Notes: generated from the sequence alone by a model not told the origin. Numbered from the stretch's first letter, positions 8,447 to 20,049 are shown. The stretch: 64,000 nucleotides of DNA from Allomesorhizobium camelthorni (GCF_011045125.1 NZ_JAAKZF010000004.1:163958-227957), one strand, 5' to 3'. Numbers and translations are program-made.

Positions 8447-9256
8447 ATGCACGAGAGAGAGCGCCACCGGATCATTCTGTCCGCCGTCCAGGAAAAACCT
8501 GTCGTGACGGTGCCGGAACTGGTCGAACTGACGGAATCGTCGGAGGCGACGATCCGGCGCGACATCGCCGCGCTTCACCTGCAGAAGCGGCTTCGCCGCG
8601 TGCGTGGCGGCGCCGAATCGATCACACCGCCGCAATTCATGGGCATAGCCGGCCGGCCGTTCAGCGTGAACGAAGCGCTGCATGCCGCCCAAAAACGCGC
8701 CATTGCACGGGAAGCCGTCGAACTCTGCAAGGACGGCGACCCGATCATCATCAATGGCGGGACCACGACCTTCCAGATGGTCCATTTCCTGACCAACCGC
8801 CGGATGACGATTTTCACAAACTCGTTTCCGATCGCCGACCATCTGCTGAAGCATTCCAAGAACACGGTGATGCTTTCGGGCGGAACGATCTATCGCGAGC
8901 AGAACATCATCCTGTCGCCGTTCGAGAACGACGTGACGCGGAATTTCTACGCCAAGCGCATGTTCATGGGCGCGCAGGGACTTGGGCCGCTCGGCCTTAT
9001 GGAAGGCGACCCGCTGCTCATCCAGGCGGAGCAGAAACTGATCGACCAGGCGGACGAACTGGTCGTGCTGATCGACTCGTCGAAATTCCGGCAACGCTCG
9101 AGCCTTATTCTCTGCCGGCTGGCGCGGATTTCGACGGTGGTGACCGACGCGGGCCTAGAGGACCGCGACGCAAAGATGCTGGAGGACGCGGGCGTTTCGC
9201 TGGTCGTGGCGAAAAACCAGCGTTCGAACAGTGAGGATGCTTCGCTGCAGGCATAG
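8447..9256 (+). CDS. rhaR: DeoR-family transcriptional regulator of rhamnose catabolism
   Basis: The 269-residue protein has an N-terminal DeoR helix-turn-helix (residues 3-60; ILSAVQEKPVVTVPELVEL..., ATIRRDIAALH) and a DeoR sensor domain with GDPIIINGGTTTFQM and LIDSSKFRQRSSL, the sugar-phosphate binding fold. ATG 8447 is preceded by GGGAGGAG; an in-frame TTG 12 bp upstream lies on that ribosome site and is rejected. It heads the rhaRSTPQUK gene string and diverges from rhaDI. By analogy with the Rhizobium rha locus it is the negative regulator, released by a rhamnose pathway intermediate. Confidence 0.93.
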   Translation: MHERERHRIILSAVQEKPVVTVPELVELTESSEATIRRDIAALHLQKRLRRVRGGAESITPPQFMGIAGRPFSVNEALHAAQKRAIAREAVELCKDGDPIIINGGTTTFQMVHFLTNRRMTIFTNSFPIADHLLKHSKNTVMLSGGTIYREQNIILSPFENDVTRNFYAKRMFMGAQGLGPLGLMEGDPLLIQAEQKLIDQADELVVLIDSSKFRQRSSLILCRLARISTVVTDAGLEDRDAKMLEDAGVSLVVAKNQRSNSEDASLQA

Positions 9257-9298
9257 GCGGCGAGGAACAATGCAACCGCTCACGGGAGGAACCGACTA

Positions 9299-10294
9299 AT
9301 GAGCATATTCAGGAAACTGCTGGCGACCGCTGCAATCGCGGCCGTCATGTTTGCCGGCCCGGCCAATGCAGAATCGATAAAGATCGCGCTTGTCGTCAAA
9401 GCCCTCGGCAACGGCTTCTTCGACGCCGCCAACAAAGGCGCCCAGGAGGCGGCCAAGGAACTCGGCGACGTGGAAGTCATCTACACCGGTCCGACCGCGG
9501 CGACGGCCGAAGGCCAGATCGAGATCGTCAATTCGCTGATCGCGCAGAACGTCAAAGCCATCGCGATATCCGCCAACGACCCGGACGCGCTGGTGCCGGT
9601 GCTGAAGAAGGCGATGGACCGCGGCATCACGGTCATCTCCTGGGATTCGGGCGTCGCGCCGGAGGGACGTCAGATGCACCTCAATCCGTCGGACACAGGC
9701 CTGATCGGCGAGACGATCATCAAGCTGGCCGCGGACTACCTGCCTGAGGGCGGAGATGTGGCGATCCTGTCGGCTTCGTCGACGGCGACCAACCAGAACG
9801 CCTGGATCGAGGCGGCCAAGAAGGTCCTTCCGGAGAAATTCCCGAAGATCAATCTCGTGGCCACGGTCTATGGCGACGACGATTCGGTGAAGAGCACCAA
9901 CGAAGCCAAGGGCCTGATCGCCAGCCATCCCAACCTCAAGGCGATCATCGCGCCGACCACGGTCGGCGTCGTTGCCGCAGCGCAGGTCGTCACCGACCAG
10001 AACCTGATCGGCAAGGTCAACGTGACCGGTCTCGCGCTGCCGTCCGAGTTCAAGCAGTTCATCGACAACGGCGCTTCACAGGCGGTCGCTCTCTGGAACC
10101 CGATCGATCTCGGCTACTCGGCGGTCTATCTCGCCCACGGCATCGCCACGGGCAAGGCGAAGGCCGAACCCGGCGCAAAGCTGTCGATCGGCAAGGTTGG
10201 CGAAGTCACGCTCGACGACACCAACTCCGCCGCGATGGCGCCGCCCTTCCAGTTCGACAAGTCGAACATCGAAGAGTTCTCGAAGATCTATTGA
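9299..10294 (+). CDS. rhaS: Rhamnose ABC transporter periplasmic binding protein
   Basis: The 331-residue protein has a Sec signal peptide (cleavage near PANA|ES) and a Peripla_BP_4 sugar-binding fold of the CUT2 class (KIALVVKALGNGFFDAA, AIAISANDPDALVP, ATNQNAW). It follows rhaR by 42 bp with GGGAGG before ATG 9299. It delivers L-rhamnose to RhaT-RhaP-RhaQ. The long stem-loop after its stop probably protects its message and gives it higher expression than the membrane components. Confidence 0.93.
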   Translation: MSIFRKLLATAAIAAVMFAGPANAESIKIALVVKALGNGFFDAANKGAQEAAKELGDVEVIYTGPTAATAEGQIEIVNSLIAQNVKAIAISANDPDALVPVLKKAMDRGITVISWDSGVAPEGRQMHLNPSDTGLIGETIIKLAADYLPEGGDVAILSASSTATNQNAWIEAAKKVLPEKFPKINLVATVYGDDDSVKSTNEAKGLIASHPNLKAIIAPTTVGVVAAAQVVTDQNLIGKVNVTGLALPSEFKQFIDNGASQAVALWNPIDLGYSAVYLAHGIATGKAKAEPGAKLSIGKVGEVTLDDTNSAAMAPPFQFDKSNIEEFSKIY

Positions 10295-10307
10295 TCCGAC
10301 AAAATCG

Positions 10308-10344
10308 GCCGCGGCGGCCTGGCTTTCGACTTTGCCGCCGCGGC
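10308..10344 (+). promoter_or_regulatory. GC-rich stem-loop between rhaS and rhaT
   Basis: GCCGCGGCGGC (10308-10318) and GCCGCCGCGGC (10334-10344) form a perfect 11-bp stem with a 15-base loop, 14 bp after the rhaS stop. No U-run follows, so a role in partial attenuation or 3'-end stabilisation is likelier than full termination. Confidence 0.65.
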
Positions 10345-10372
10345 TCAATTAAAGACAGGGCTTGAGAGATAA

Positions 10373-11907
<1,535 letters not shown>

Positions 11908-11911
<4 letters not shown>

Positions 11912-12885
11912 GCGCTCTTCTAAAATACCGCGAGATGTTCCTCGTTGCCGCGATCGCTCTGCTCATCGCGGCGATCACGCTGCGCTTTCCCGCCTTCGCG
12001 CGGCCGCAAAACCTCGCCGCCGTGTTCAACGACACTTCCATCCTGGTGATCCTGGCGCTCGGGCAGATGGCGGTCATCCTGACGCGCTCGATAGATCTGT
12101 CGATGGCGTCGAACCTCGCGCTGACCGGCATGATCGTAGCGCTGACCAACGCCAATTTTCCCGGCATTCCGATCCCGCTGATCATCCTCGAGGCGCTGAC
12201 GATCGGGGCCGTCCTCGGCGCCTTCAACGGCGTGCTTATCTGGAAGCTCGGCATTCCGGCGATCGTCGTCACGCTGGGCACCTTGACCATATTCCGGGGC
12301 GCAACCTTCGTCGTCGCCGGCGGGACCTGGGTCAATGCCGACCGGATGACCCCGGCTTTCATCGCGCTGCAGCGCGGCGAATTCCTTGGCATGCCGGTTC
12401 TGTCCTGGTTCGCCATCGTGGCGATCGTCGCCTTCTATCTCGTGATGACGCGAACGCCGGTCGGCCGCTCGATCTATGCCGTCGGCGTCAACCCATCGGC
12501 CGCGGTTTACGCAGGCATCGATGTCGGCCGCGCCAAGTTCGTCGCCTTCTGCATCTCCGGCATGGTCGCGGGGCTGTGCGGCTATCTCTGGGTATCGCGC
12601 TACGTGATAGCCGCGACCGAGGTCGCCAATGGCTACGAGCTCAACATCATCGCCGCCTGCGTCATCGGCGGGGTGTCGATCGCCGGCGGCATCGGTTCGG
12701 TCGGCGGAGCCGTGCTCGGCGCGCTGTTCCTCGGCATCATCAGCAACGCCCTGCCCGTCATCAACATCTCGCCCTTCTGGCAAATGGCGATCTCCGGCAC
12801 GGCGATCCTCGCCGCCGTGATCCTCAACGCCCGCGGCGAGCGCAAGCAGGGGCGCATCATCCTGAAGAAGGCGGAAGCGGCATGA
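11908..12885 (+). CDS. rhaP: Rhamnose ABC transporter permease
   Basis: The 325-residue polytopic membrane protein is of the CUT2 (RbsC/BPD_transp_2) family. Diagnostic stretches are [19 protein letters not shown] near residues 45-65, [17 protein letters not shown] and [22 protein letters not shown]. It overlaps rhaT and rhaQ by 4 bp each, and pairs with RhaQ to form the rhamnose channel. Confidence 0.93.
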
Positions 12886-13892
12886 GCGCGATCGAAACCA
12901 GTGCCGCGCCGCGCAGGATACCCGATCGGCTCGACACGCCGCTCAAGGGGGCCGTGCTCTCGTGGGAGGCGCTGCTGGTCGCCGTCGCGGTGGCTATCTT
13001 CGTCATCAACAGCCTGGCGTCGCCCTACTTCCTGAACGCATGGTCGCTGTCCGACCTCACTTTCAACTTCACCGAAAAGGGCCTGATCGCGCTCGCCATG
13101 GCGCTTCTGATCATCAGCGGAGAAATCGACCTGTCGGTCGCGGCGATCATCGCGCTTGCCTCAACACTGATGGGCATGGCGCTGCAGGCGGATGCCGGCA
13201 CGCCGATGCTGGTTGCGATAGGCATTGGCACAGGGCTTCTGTGCGGTGCGTTCAACGGCCTGCTGGTCACCGGCCTCGGGCTGCCGTCGATCGTCGTCAC
13301 CATCGGCACGATGAGCCTCTTTCGCGGGGTGGCCTTCATCATCCTCGGCGACCAGGCGTTCAAGGGCTATCCGGCCAGCTTCGCCTTCTTCGGCCAGGGC
13401 TATGTCTGGTGGGTGGTGTCGTTCGAGCTGACGCTCTTCCTCGCCGCGGCGCTGGTCTACTGGTTCCTGCTGCACCGCACGAGTTTCGGCCGCCGCATAT
13501 TCGCCATCGGCAACAACTCTGTCGCGGCTCAGTTTTCCGGCGTCCGGGTCGCGCGGGTGAAGTTCATCCTGTTCTGCCTCACCGGGCTTATGGCCGGCGT
13601 CGCCTCGGTGCTCATCACCTCGCGGCTCGGCTCGACGCGGCCCTCGATCGCCCAGGGCTACGAGCTGGAAGTGATCACAATGGTGGTGCTCGGCGGCGTC
13701 AGCATTCTGGGCGGCGCGGGCAGCATAGTCGGCGTCGTGCTTGCCGCCCTCATCATGGGCATGGTCACCTTCGGCTTCGGCCTGCTCAACGTGCCCGGCA
13801 TCGTGATGTCGATCTTCATCGGCCTGCTGCTGATCCTGGTCATTGCACTGCCCATCATCTGGCGGCGTCTGTTCGGACGGAGGCCAGCATGA
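12882..13892 (+). CDS. rhaQ: Rhamnose ABC transporter permease
   Basis: The 336-residue CUT2 permease has a start ATG at 12882 that overlaps the rhaP stop (ATGA); a longer upstream reading in this frame lies inside rhaP and is not used. Family motifs are [36 protein letters not shown] and [18 protein letters not shown]. It is paralogous to RhaP and forms the other half of the membrane channel. Its stop overlaps the start of rhaU by 4 bp. Confidence 0.94.
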   Translation: MSAIETSAAPRRIPDRLDTPLKGAVLSWEALLVAVAVAIFVINSLASPYFLNAWSLSDLTFNFTEKGLIALAMALLIISGEIDLSVAAIIALASTLMGMALQADAGTPMLVAIGIGTGLLCGAFNGLLVTGLGLPSIVVTIGTMSLFRGVAFIILGDQAFKGYPASFAFFGQGYVWWVVSFELTLFLAAALVYWFLLHRTSFGRRIFAIGNNSVAAQFSGVRVARVKFILFCLTGLMAGVASVLITSRLGSTRPSIAQGYELEVITMVVLGGVSILGGAGSIVGVVLAALIMGMVTFGFGLLNVPGIVMSIFIGLLLILVIALPIIWRRLFGRRPA

Positions 13893-14209
13893 CCGGCGAG
13901 AAATACGCCTTCAGGATGAAGCTCAATCCGGGCATGAAGGACGAGTACAGGAAACGCCACGACGAGATATGGCCGGAACTCGTGGCGCTGCTGAAGGACG
14001 CCGGCGTCTCCGACTATTCGATCCATCTCGACGAGGAGACCAACACGCTGTTCGGCGTGCTCTGGCGGCGAACGGACCACACGATGGACGAGTTGCCGAA
14101 CCACCCGGTGATGAAACGCTGGTGGGCGCACATGGCCGACATCATGGAGACGAAGCCGGACAATGAGCCGGTGGCCGTGCCGCTCGAAACAGTCTTCCAC
14201 ATGAAATGA
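13889..14209 (+). CDS. rhaU: L-rhamnose mutarotase
   Basis: The 106-residue protein is a full-length match to the small RhaM/RhaU mutarotase family, which interconverts alpha and beta anomers of L-rhamnose and so supplies the form used by the isomerase. Signature positions are [19 protein letters not shown] (with the catalytic Tyr/His region), [16 protein letters not shown] and HPVMKRWW. It overlaps rhaQ and rhaK by 4 bp each. Confidence 0.95.
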   Translation: MTGEKYAFRMKLNPGMKDEYRKRHDEIWPELVALLKDAGVSDYSIHLDEETNTLFGVLWRRTDHTMDELPNHPVMKRWWAHMADIMETKPDNEPVAVPLETVFHMK

Positions 14210-15585
14210 TGCGCCAAGTCGCCGTCATCGACATAGGCAAGACCAATGCGAAGGTCGCGCTGGTCGACCTCGAGCACATGCGGGAAATCGCGGTCCGCAC
14301 CCGCCCGAATACGGTGCTTCGCGACGGCCCTTACCCGCACTACGACATCGAAGGGCTGTGGAGCTTCGTTCTCGAAAGCCTCGCGGCGATCAACCGCGAC
14401 CAGGTGGTCGAGGCGATTGCGGTTACGACACATGGAGCGACGGCCGTATTGCTCGACGGGCAGGGAAACCTTGCTTTGCCGGTGCTCGACTATGAGCACG
14501 CCGGTCCCGATACGCTCGCGGCCGAATACGATGCCGTTCGCCCGCCCTTCGAGGAAACCGGATCGCCGCGCCTGCCTAGCGGACTGAACGTCGGCGCGCA
14601 GATCTTCTGGCAGATGCAGACCTTCCCGGACGAGTTCGCTCGTGCCGCGTCGATCGTCATGTACGCGCAATATTGGTCCTGGCGCCTGTCGGGCGTGCTC
14701 GCCAACGAGGTGACCTCGCTCGGCTGCCATACCGATCTGTGGAGCCCGTCGGCGCGCGACTATTCTTCGCTTGTCGATCGCCAGCATTGGCGAAAGCTGA
14801 TGGCACCGGTGCGCCAGGCCAGCGATAATCTTGGCCCGCTCCTCCCCGAAATCGCCGCGAAAACCGGGCTCGCAAGCGGCACGCCGGTTTATTGCGGCAT
14901 CCACGATTCCAACGCGTCCCTGCTGCCGCATCTGCTCTCGCGAAAGCCCCCGTTCGCCGTCGTGTCCACGGGTACATGGGTGGTCTCGATGGCGGTCGGC
15001 GGCAGGGCGGTTTCGCTCGATCCGGCGCGCGATACGCTCATCAATGTGAACGCACTGGGCGATCCTGTGCCCTCCGCACGCTTCATGGGCGGCCGTGAGT
15101 TCGAGACGATCATGAGCGGCCATGAGGCGCGATGGGATGAGGCCGATCAGGAGAGCGTGCTGAGCAAGGGCGTCATGCTTCTTCCTGCTGTCCAGCAGGG
15201 ATCGGGTCCGTTCGCGGCGCTCAGGTCGAAATGGATTCCCGAGGAGCCTGCAAGCGATGGACAACGCGCGGTCGCGGCTTCCTTCTACCTCGCTCTGATG
15301 ACGGCAACGTGCCTTGAGCTTATCGGGGCGGACGGTCCCACGATCGTCGAGGGGCCTTTCGCCAGGAATTCAGCGTTTGTCCGGATGCTGGCCGCAGCCA
15401 CCGGCAGACCGGTAGTAGCCGACAGCGCGGGCTCGACCGGCACTAGCGTGGGGGCGGCACTGCTGGTTTCCGCCAAACCGCCGGTCGCCCCTGCGAGTGC
15501 CTTGAATCGGCCTGACGAAGACGGTTGGAAACGCTACGCGAATGCGTGGAGGTCGGCCGTCAGCGATGCGATGGCGCGAATTTGA
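14206..15585 (+). CDS. rhaK: Rhamnose/rhamnulose kinase, FGGY family
   Basis: The 459-residue FGGY-type sugar kinase carries the ATPase-fold phosphate loop [13 protein letters not shown] (residues 9-21), a [13 protein letters not shown] catalytic region and [15 protein letters not shown], with an adenosine loop near [10 protein letters not shown]. It phosphorylates the rhamnose-derived ketose for RhaD. In Rhizobium leguminosarum RhaK activity was reported to be needed for rhamnose uptake as well. It is the last gene of the rha operon, overlapping rhaU by 4 bp and convergent with the dehydroquinase gene 51 bp further on. Confidence 0.92.
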   Translation: MMRQVAVIDIGKTNAKVALVDLEHMREIAVRTRPNTVLRDGPYPHYDIEGLWSFVLESLAAINRDQVVEAIAVTTHGATAVLLDGQGNLALPVLDYEHAGPDTLAAEYDAVRPPFEETGSPRLPSGLNVGAQIFWQMQTFPDEFARAASIVMYAQYWSWRLSGVLANEVTSLGCHTDLWSPSARDYSSLVDRQHWRKLMAPVRQASDNLGPLLPEIAAKTGLASGTPVYCGIHDSNASLLPHLLSRKPPFAVVSTGTWVVSMAVGGRAVSLDPARDTLINVNALGDPVPSARFMGGREFETIMSGHEARWDEADQESVLSKGVMLLPAVQQGSGPFAALRSKWIPEEPASDGQRAVAASFYLALMTATCLELIGADGPTIVEGPFARNSAFVRMLAAATGRPVVADSAGSTGTSVGAALLVSAKPPVAPASALNRPDEDGWKRYANAWRSAVSDAMARI

Positions 15586-15636
15586 CTTCAAGCGGCTGGA
15601 GCCGAGCGCCTTGCTGCTCACCTCGTCCTGCGATCG

Positions 15637-16071
15637 TCACTTCGCGATGAAGTCCTCCATCGCACGAACCGCCATCGCATAACCTGAAGCCCCAAACCCT
15701 GCCATGACCGCCGTGGCGACCTTCGAGACGAAGGAGTTGTGGTAGTAGGCCTCCCTCCTGTGAATGTTGGAGATATGAAGCTCGATGATCGGGCCAGGAA
15801 ACATCTTCAGCGCGTCGAGGATGGCGATCGAGGTGAAGGTGAACGCGGCCGGATTGATGATGATGCCCGCGCCCTCGTCGATCGCTTCATGGATCCAGTT
15901 GACGATCTCGCCCTCGATATTCGACTGGTGGAAACGCACAGGACGTGCCCCGGCCGCCTCGCGGCACATCGCCTCCACTTCCGCGAGCGTCGTGGCGCCG
16001 TAGATTTCCGGCTCGCGCTTGCCGAGACGGTTCAGGTTCGGGCCGTTCAGGATGAAGATTGGCTTCGTCAT
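15637..16071 (-). CDS. aroQ: Type II 3-dehydroquinate dehydratase
   Basis: The 144-residue protein has the flavodoxin-like dehydroquinase fold: [17 protein letters not shown] (with the active-site Arg and Tyr), [15 protein letters not shown] and [15 protein letters not shown]. It interconverts 3-dehydroquinate and 3-dehydroshikimate. ATG 16071 was chosen because GGAG precedes it; an ATG 12 bp upstream is possible. The usual NPG-A-(Y/L)-T-H-T-S loop reads NPAAFTFTS here, so the conserved His is Phe. Its position after a TRAP transporter and a shikimate-type dehydrogenase points to catabolic use. Confidence 0.88.
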   Translation of the reverse strand: MTKPIFILNGPNLNRLGKREPEIYGATTLAEVEAMCREAAGARPVRFHQSNIEGEIVNWIHEAIDEGAGIIINPAAFTFTSIAILDALKMFPGPIIELHISNIHRREAYYHNSFVSKVATAVMAGFGASGYAMAVRAMEDFIAK

Positions 16072-16085
16072 GTCTGTCTCCATTG

Positions 16086-17387
16086 TCAGCCCTGGTAGCC
16101 GAGCAGACGCGGCAGCCAGAGAACGAATGCGGGGAAGAAGGTGATGAGTGCGAGCGAGCCGATCATGGCCCAGAGGAATGGCATTACGTCGCGCACGATG
16201 TCGCGTAGCGGCACCTCCGCGATGCGGGTCATGATGAAGAGGAGGAGCCCATAAGGCGGCGTGATCAGCCCGAGCATGATGTTCAGGACGACCATGACGC
16301 CGAAATGCACCATATCGATGCCCAACGCCCGCGCTGTGGGGATCAGCACCGGCACGATCACAAGCAGGATCGTGGTGCCCTCGAGCAAGCAGCCCAAAAG
16401 CAGAAGCAGCAGGTTGACGAGGAGGAGGAACTGCGTCGGCGAGAGGTTCCAGGCGAGCAGCAGCGCGGACAAGGACTGCGGGATGTTCTCGACCGTGACC
16501 ACGTAATTGAACACCATGGCGCCGGCCAGCAACATGCCGATCGAGGCGGTGGTGCGCCCGCTGTTCAACAGCGCGCGGTAGAGTTGTCGGATGGTGACGC
16601 TGCGATAGATCACGACGGAGATGAAGAGGGCGTAGCCCGCCGCGACAGCCGCCGCCTCGGTCGGCGTCATCACGCCGCCCCTGATGCCAACCAGCAGGAC
16701 GACCGGCAGCATCAGCGCCGGAAATGCCTGCAGAGTGAGACCCGGCAGCTTGCGCAGCGGCACTGGCTCTTCGACCGGGAAGTTCTTCCGGCGGGCGTCG
16801 ATCGCCACGATCGACATTTGCGCCAGCGCCAGCATCACGCCTGGCACGATGCCGGCGATGAACAGGAAGCCGACCGAGGCGTCCGAGACGAGCGCATAGA
16901 TTACCAGCGGAATGGACGGCGGAATGATGGGAGCGATCACGGCGGAGGCGGCCGTCAGCGCGGCGGCGTAGCTCGCGGGATATTTGTCATCCTTGGTCAT
17001 GAGCTTCTGCATCATCTTGCCCGTGCCGGCAGCATCGGCGATCGCCGAACCCGACATGCCGGCAAAGATGAGGGATTGCAGCACGTTGACCTGGGCGAGG
17101 CCGCCGCGGAACCGGCCGACGATGGCATTGGAGAAATGCAGGAGCCGCTGCGTCATCGTCCCGGCGTTCATGATCTCGGCGGCGAGGATGAACATAGGGA
17201 CGGCGAGCAGCAGGTACCCCGTATAGAGTCCGTTGAGGATCTGTTCGGCCGCCGTTCCCATGTCGAGGCCGGCGAGCCAAAGATAAAGGATCGATGAGGC
17301 GATCATCGCATGTCCGACTGGCAGGCCGAGTAGCGCCAGAACGCAGATAGAGATCAGCGTCAGGGAGAACGGATCGAGGAAGGTCAT
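16086..17387 (-). CDS. TRAP transporter large permease, DctM type
   Basis: The 433-residue polytopic membrane protein is of the DctM/TRAP-M family: [37 protein letters not shown] near residues 95-115 and the [16 protein letters not shown] re-entrant motif. ATG 17387 overlaps the small-permease stop by 4 bp; in-frame sequence upstream lies inside that gene. It forms the sodium-driven translocation channel with the DctQ subunit and receives substrate from the binding protein at 17987-18973. Confidence 0.94.
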   Translation of the reverse strand: MTFLDPFSLTLISICVLALLGLPVGHAMIASSILYLWLAGLDMGTAAEQILNGLYTGYLLLAVPMFILAAEIMNAGTMTQRLLHFSNAIVGRFRGGLAQVNVLQSLIFAGMSGSAIADAAGTGKMMQKLMTKDDKYPASYAAALTAASAVIAPIIPPSIPLVIYALVSDASVGFLFIAGIVPGVMLALAQMSIVAIDARRKNFPVEEPVPLRKLPGLTLQAFPALMLPVVLLVGIRGGVMTPTEAAAVAAGYALFISVVIYRSVTIRQLYRALLNSGRTTASIGMLLAGAMVFNYVVTVENIPQSLSALLLAWNLSPTQFLLLVNLLLLLLGCLLEGTTILLVIVPVLIPTARALGIDMVHFGVMVVLNIMLGLITPPYGLLLFIMTRIAEVPLRDIVRDVMPFLWAMIGSLALITFFPAFVLWLPRLLGYQG

Positions 17388-17902
17388 ACGCCGGAGCTCG
17401 CCTTGGTGGGATCGAGTTCTTCGGGCTCCTCGCCCTTGAGCGCGTGCCATCCAAGCCAGAGATACCGGGCGAGAACGGCAATGACGAAGATCACATAGAT
17501 CGAGAACAGCCAGTCGAAGCGGATTTTCAGATAGGCGGTCTTCTGCACCTTCATGAAGGTGACGTAGTCGAACACCGCGGGGAACGAGTAGCCGTAGAGA
17601 GCGATGAGCGCGGCCGCCGAGGCCAATGTCATCACGCGTCGGACGCGGGGGCGGACCCCGCCGTAGATCAGGTCAAACCTGATCTCCTCTTCTTCGCGCA
17701 CCACGAATGCGGCGCCGAACAGGACGACCCATATCCACAGGACGACGGTAAGCTCGGTGCTCCAGCCGGTCGGCCACTGCAGGATGTAGCGGAAGATGAC
17801 TTGAAGCAGGAAGGCGGCGAACATCACGCCGATCATCGCGACGATCAGGTTCTCGCCGCGCCGATAAAGCCATCCCGTCAAGCGTCGCGCGCGTTGCAAC
17901 AT
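17384..17902 (-). CDS. TRAP transporter small permease, DctQ type
   Basis: The 172-residue protein has four hydrophobic segments, as usual for DctQ. Characteristic positions are FLLQVIFRYILQWPTGWSTEL and WVVLFGAAFVVREEEEIRFD. ATG 17902 was chosen over an in-frame GTG 21 bp upstream because GGGAGG sits directly before it. It lies between the binding-protein gene and the large permease, overlapping the latter by 4 bp. Confidence 0.93.
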   Translation of the reverse strand: MLQRARRLTGWLYRRGENLIVAMIGVMFAAFLLQVIFRYILQWPTGWSTELTVVLWIWVVLFGAAFVVREEEEIRFDLIYGGVRPRVRRVMTLASAAALIALYGYSFPAVFDYVTFMKVQKTAYLKIRFDWLFSIYVIFVIAVLARYLWLGWHALKGEEPEELDPTKASSGV

Positions 17903-17947
17903 CGGCTTGCCTCCCACAGTCACGGTTCGTTGGTGTTGCGAGCCGGG

Positions 17948-17970
17948 CCGCCGGCCATACAGGCCGGCGG
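17948..17970 (-). promoter_or_regulatory. Stem-loop between TRAP dctP and dctQ genes
   Basis: CCGCCGGCC (17948-17956) and GGCCGGCGG (17962-17970) are a perfect 9-bp stem with a 5-base loop, 17 bp after the binding-protein stop and about 45 bp before the small-permease start. No clear U-tract follows, so partial attenuation or message protection is likely. Confidence 0.6.
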
Positions 17971-17986
17971 TCGCTGACTGTTATCC

Positions 17987-18973
17987 CTAGAGCGCGTTGA
18001 TCTTGTCGACCATGCCTTCGGGCCAGCTCGCGGCCAGGTCCGAAGCGAGATACTTCTCCTGAGCGTGTTTGCGGAAGGCCGCGACATCAGGCTCGTAGAT
18101 CTTCAGACCCAAGCCTTTGAATTTGTCGACGAGTTCCTTTTCGCGCGCGAGGTGCTTCTCGGTCGAGAAGTCGATCGCAGCGTCCGCAGCCGCCTGGAAG
18201 CGGGCCTGCTTGTCGCCATCCATTTCGTCCCAAACCTTCTTGGACACGGTTAGCAGATCGAAGCCGACAAGGTGTGAGGTGAGCACGATCTGCGACATCA
18301 CCTCGTAGAACTTCATGTTCTCGACGTTCGGTAGCGGGTTGTCCTGGCCGTCGATCGCGCCGGTCTGGAGGCCGGTGTAGACCTCGGCATAGGCCATCGG
18401 GGTCGGGTTGGCGCCGAGCGACTCGCCGAGGAACTGCCAGGCGTCGCCGCCGGGCATGCGCAGCTTGATGCCCGCCATGTCGGCCGGCGTCTTGATTTCC
18501 TTGTCGATCCTGAGGCCGACCTGGCGTACGCCGAAATAGGTCGGACCGAGCACCTTCACGCCGAGCTGGTCCTCGGTCATCTGCTTCATCTCGGCGCCGG
18601 CATCGCTGGCGAAGAAGGCCTTCAGATGGGCGGCGTCGCGGAAGAGATAGCCTGCGGTCAGTATTGACCAGGCGGGGATCTGATTGGAGATGTCCTGCGG
18701 GGCGATGTTGCCCATCTCCAGATTTCCGCGCTGCAGCGCGACCAGCTCGGTGCCCTGCTTGAACAGGTTGCCGCCGTAATAGCCTTCAAAGGCGAAGTCG
18801 TCCTTGATGGCGTCGGCGAACATTTTCATCATCTCGGCGCGGATGTCCTGCTCCGAGAACACCGCCGAAAATCGCAGCTTCGGCTTGTCCTGGGCAAATG
18901 CCGGAAAGGCGGCAGCCGTGGCGAGCATGCCGGTTCCAACCAGGAACCGGCGACGGGTGGTATTCAAACTCAT
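17987..18973 (-). CDS. TRAP transporter substrate-binding protein, DctP type
   Basis: The 328-residue protein begins with a twin-arginine-like signal (TTRRRFLVG) cleaved near AFPAFA|QD, so export through Tat is likely. Family motifs are VALQRGNLEMGNIAPQDISNQIP, the conserved IKLRMPGGDAWQF segment with the carboxylate-binding Arg, and EVYTGLQTGAIDGQDNP. DctP proteins bind organic acids by that arginine. Between dehydroquinase and shikimate/quinate dehydrogenase genes, quinate or shikimate is the most likely ligand (inference). GGGAGG precedes ATG 18973. Confidence 0.93.
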   Translation of the reverse strand: MSLNTTRRRFLVGTGMLATAAAFPAFAQDKPKLRFSAVFSEQDIRAEMMKMFADAIKDDFAFEGYYGGNLFKQGTELVALQRGNLEMGNIAPQDISNQIPAWSILTAGYLFRDAAHLKAFFASDAGAEMKQMTEDQLGVKVLGPTYFGVRQVGLRIDKEIKTPADMAGIKLRMPGGDAWQFLGESLGANPTPMAYAEVYTGLQTGAIDGQDNPLPNVENMKFYEVMSQIVLTSHLVGFDLLTVSKKVWDEMDGDKQARFQAAADAAIDFSTEKHLAREKELVDKFKGLGLKIYEPDVAAFRKHAQEKYLASDLAASWPEGMVDKINAL

Positions 18974-19026
18974 GTCTTCCTCCCTGTTACTTTTCTAAAG
19001 TCCTCCGCCGGGCGAGGCCCGGCACT

Positions 19027-19941
19027 TCACCCGCCGGCGGCGGGCTCACCGATGTAGGCGGCGAAGGCCGCCTTCATCCGATCGACATCCGGCGAACTGC
19101 CGGTGAAAAGTTCGAAGGCGCGCGCCGCCTGATAGACGGCCATGCCCTCGCCGTTGAGCGTTCGGCAACCGCGCCGGCGCGCCTGCGCGAGCAGCTCAGT
19201 TTCCAGCGGGAAATAAACGATGTCGGCGACCCAGCACTCCGGGCGCAGGAGCTTCGGATCGAGTGGGATGCCTGGCAGCTTGGCCATGCCGACCGGGGTC
19301 GCGTTGACGATGCCGTCGACCCGCGCCGCTGCCGAACCAAGATTCGAAACCACCGCGAGCCGGTCAGCGCCGAAGCGTGAAGCGAGCCGCGCGGCGAGCG
19401 TCGCCGCTTTCTGCTGTTCGACATCGCTCAGCAGCAGCAACTCCACGCCACTATCGAGCAGCGCGTGGGCTACCGCCGCGCCCGCGCCGCCGGCGCCAAG
19501 CAACAGCACGCTGGAGCGAACCGCTCCGGACATCCCTTGGCGGAAACTCTCCTTGAAGCCCCACATGTCCGTGTTGTGGCCGATGCGACGGCCGTTGCGC
19601 AGCACGACCGTATTGACCGAACCGAGCGCCTCCGCCGCCTCGGACAGCCCGTCCAGCAGCGGCATGATCTCCTGCTTGTAGGGGAAGGTGACGTTGAGAC
19701 CGTCGAAGCCGAAATATTCCGCGAACGCCAGGATGCTGACGAGGCTCGGCGGTGCATCGCCCATCCGGTCCGTGTCGAGCAAGCGGTAGATATAAGCGTA
19801 GCCTTGCGCGCGGCCTTCCGCCTCGTGCATGACCGGCGTGCGCGACAATTGAATGCCGCGGCCCAGCAGCCCCACCAATATGCGAGGCGGATCGGGAGCG
19901 ATCCCCCAATACTCTGCCGAGTGCGTGGCCGATGACTCCAA
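19027..19941 (-). CDS. Shikimate/quinate dehydrogenase, AroE-like
   Basis: The 304-residue protein has the AroE two-domain fold: substrate domain with LSRTPVMH, GLNVTFPYKQE (catalytic Lys) and HNTDMWGF; nucleotide domain with LLGAGGAGAAVAHAL; and NATPVGM. The NVTFPYKQ form resembles NAD-dependent catabolic quinate/shikimate dehydrogenases more than biosynthetic AroE. The start is TTG 19941 with GGGAGGT 5 bp upstream. It is the first gene of the dehydrogenase-TRAP-aroQ operon, divergent from a TetR regulator. It is expected to oxidise quinate or shikimate to the 3-dehydro acid. Confidence 0.87.
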   Translation of the reverse strand: MESSATHSAEYWGIAPDPPRILVGLLGRGIQLSRTPVMHEAEGRAQGYAYIYRLLDTDRMGDAPPSLVSILAFAEYFGFDGLNVTFPYKQEIMPLLDGLSEAAEALGSVNTVVLRNGRRIGHNTDMWGFKESFRQGMSGAVRSSVLLLGAGGAGAAVAHALLDSGVELLLLSDVEQQKAATLAARLASRFGADRLAVVSNLGSAAARVDGIVNATPVGMAKLPGIPLDPKLLRPECWVADIVYFPLETELLAQARRRGCRTLNGEGMAVYQAARAFELFTGSSPDVDRMKAAFAAYIGEPAAGG

Positions 19942-19997
19942 TCAAACCTCCCGGATGCCAACCGCGTTCTACGGCTCCTCACGACATCCGGCTCTAC

Positions 19998-20049
19998 TTT
20001 GTACCAACCGGTTAATTTCGTCAATGGCTTTGTACCAAGCGGTTAATTT
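19998..20049. promoter_or_regulatory. Two tandem TetR-type operator copies
   Basis: Two 21-base copies of TTTGTACCAA-(C/G)-CGGTTAATTT lie at 19998-20018 and 20029-20049. They match at 20 of 21 positions and are spaced 31 bp, about three helical turns, so they face the same side. Each has a partial dyad around ACCAA-N-CGGTTAA. They sit between the dehydrogenase start (19941) and the TetR gene start (20103), well placed to control both. Confidence 0.75.

Noticed and set aside
12576..12881. N-terminal extension of the RhaQ frame into rhaP
   Set aside because: The extension lies entirely within rhaP and is Arg-rich; the ATG at 12882 gives the normal family N-terminus and an ATGA overlap.
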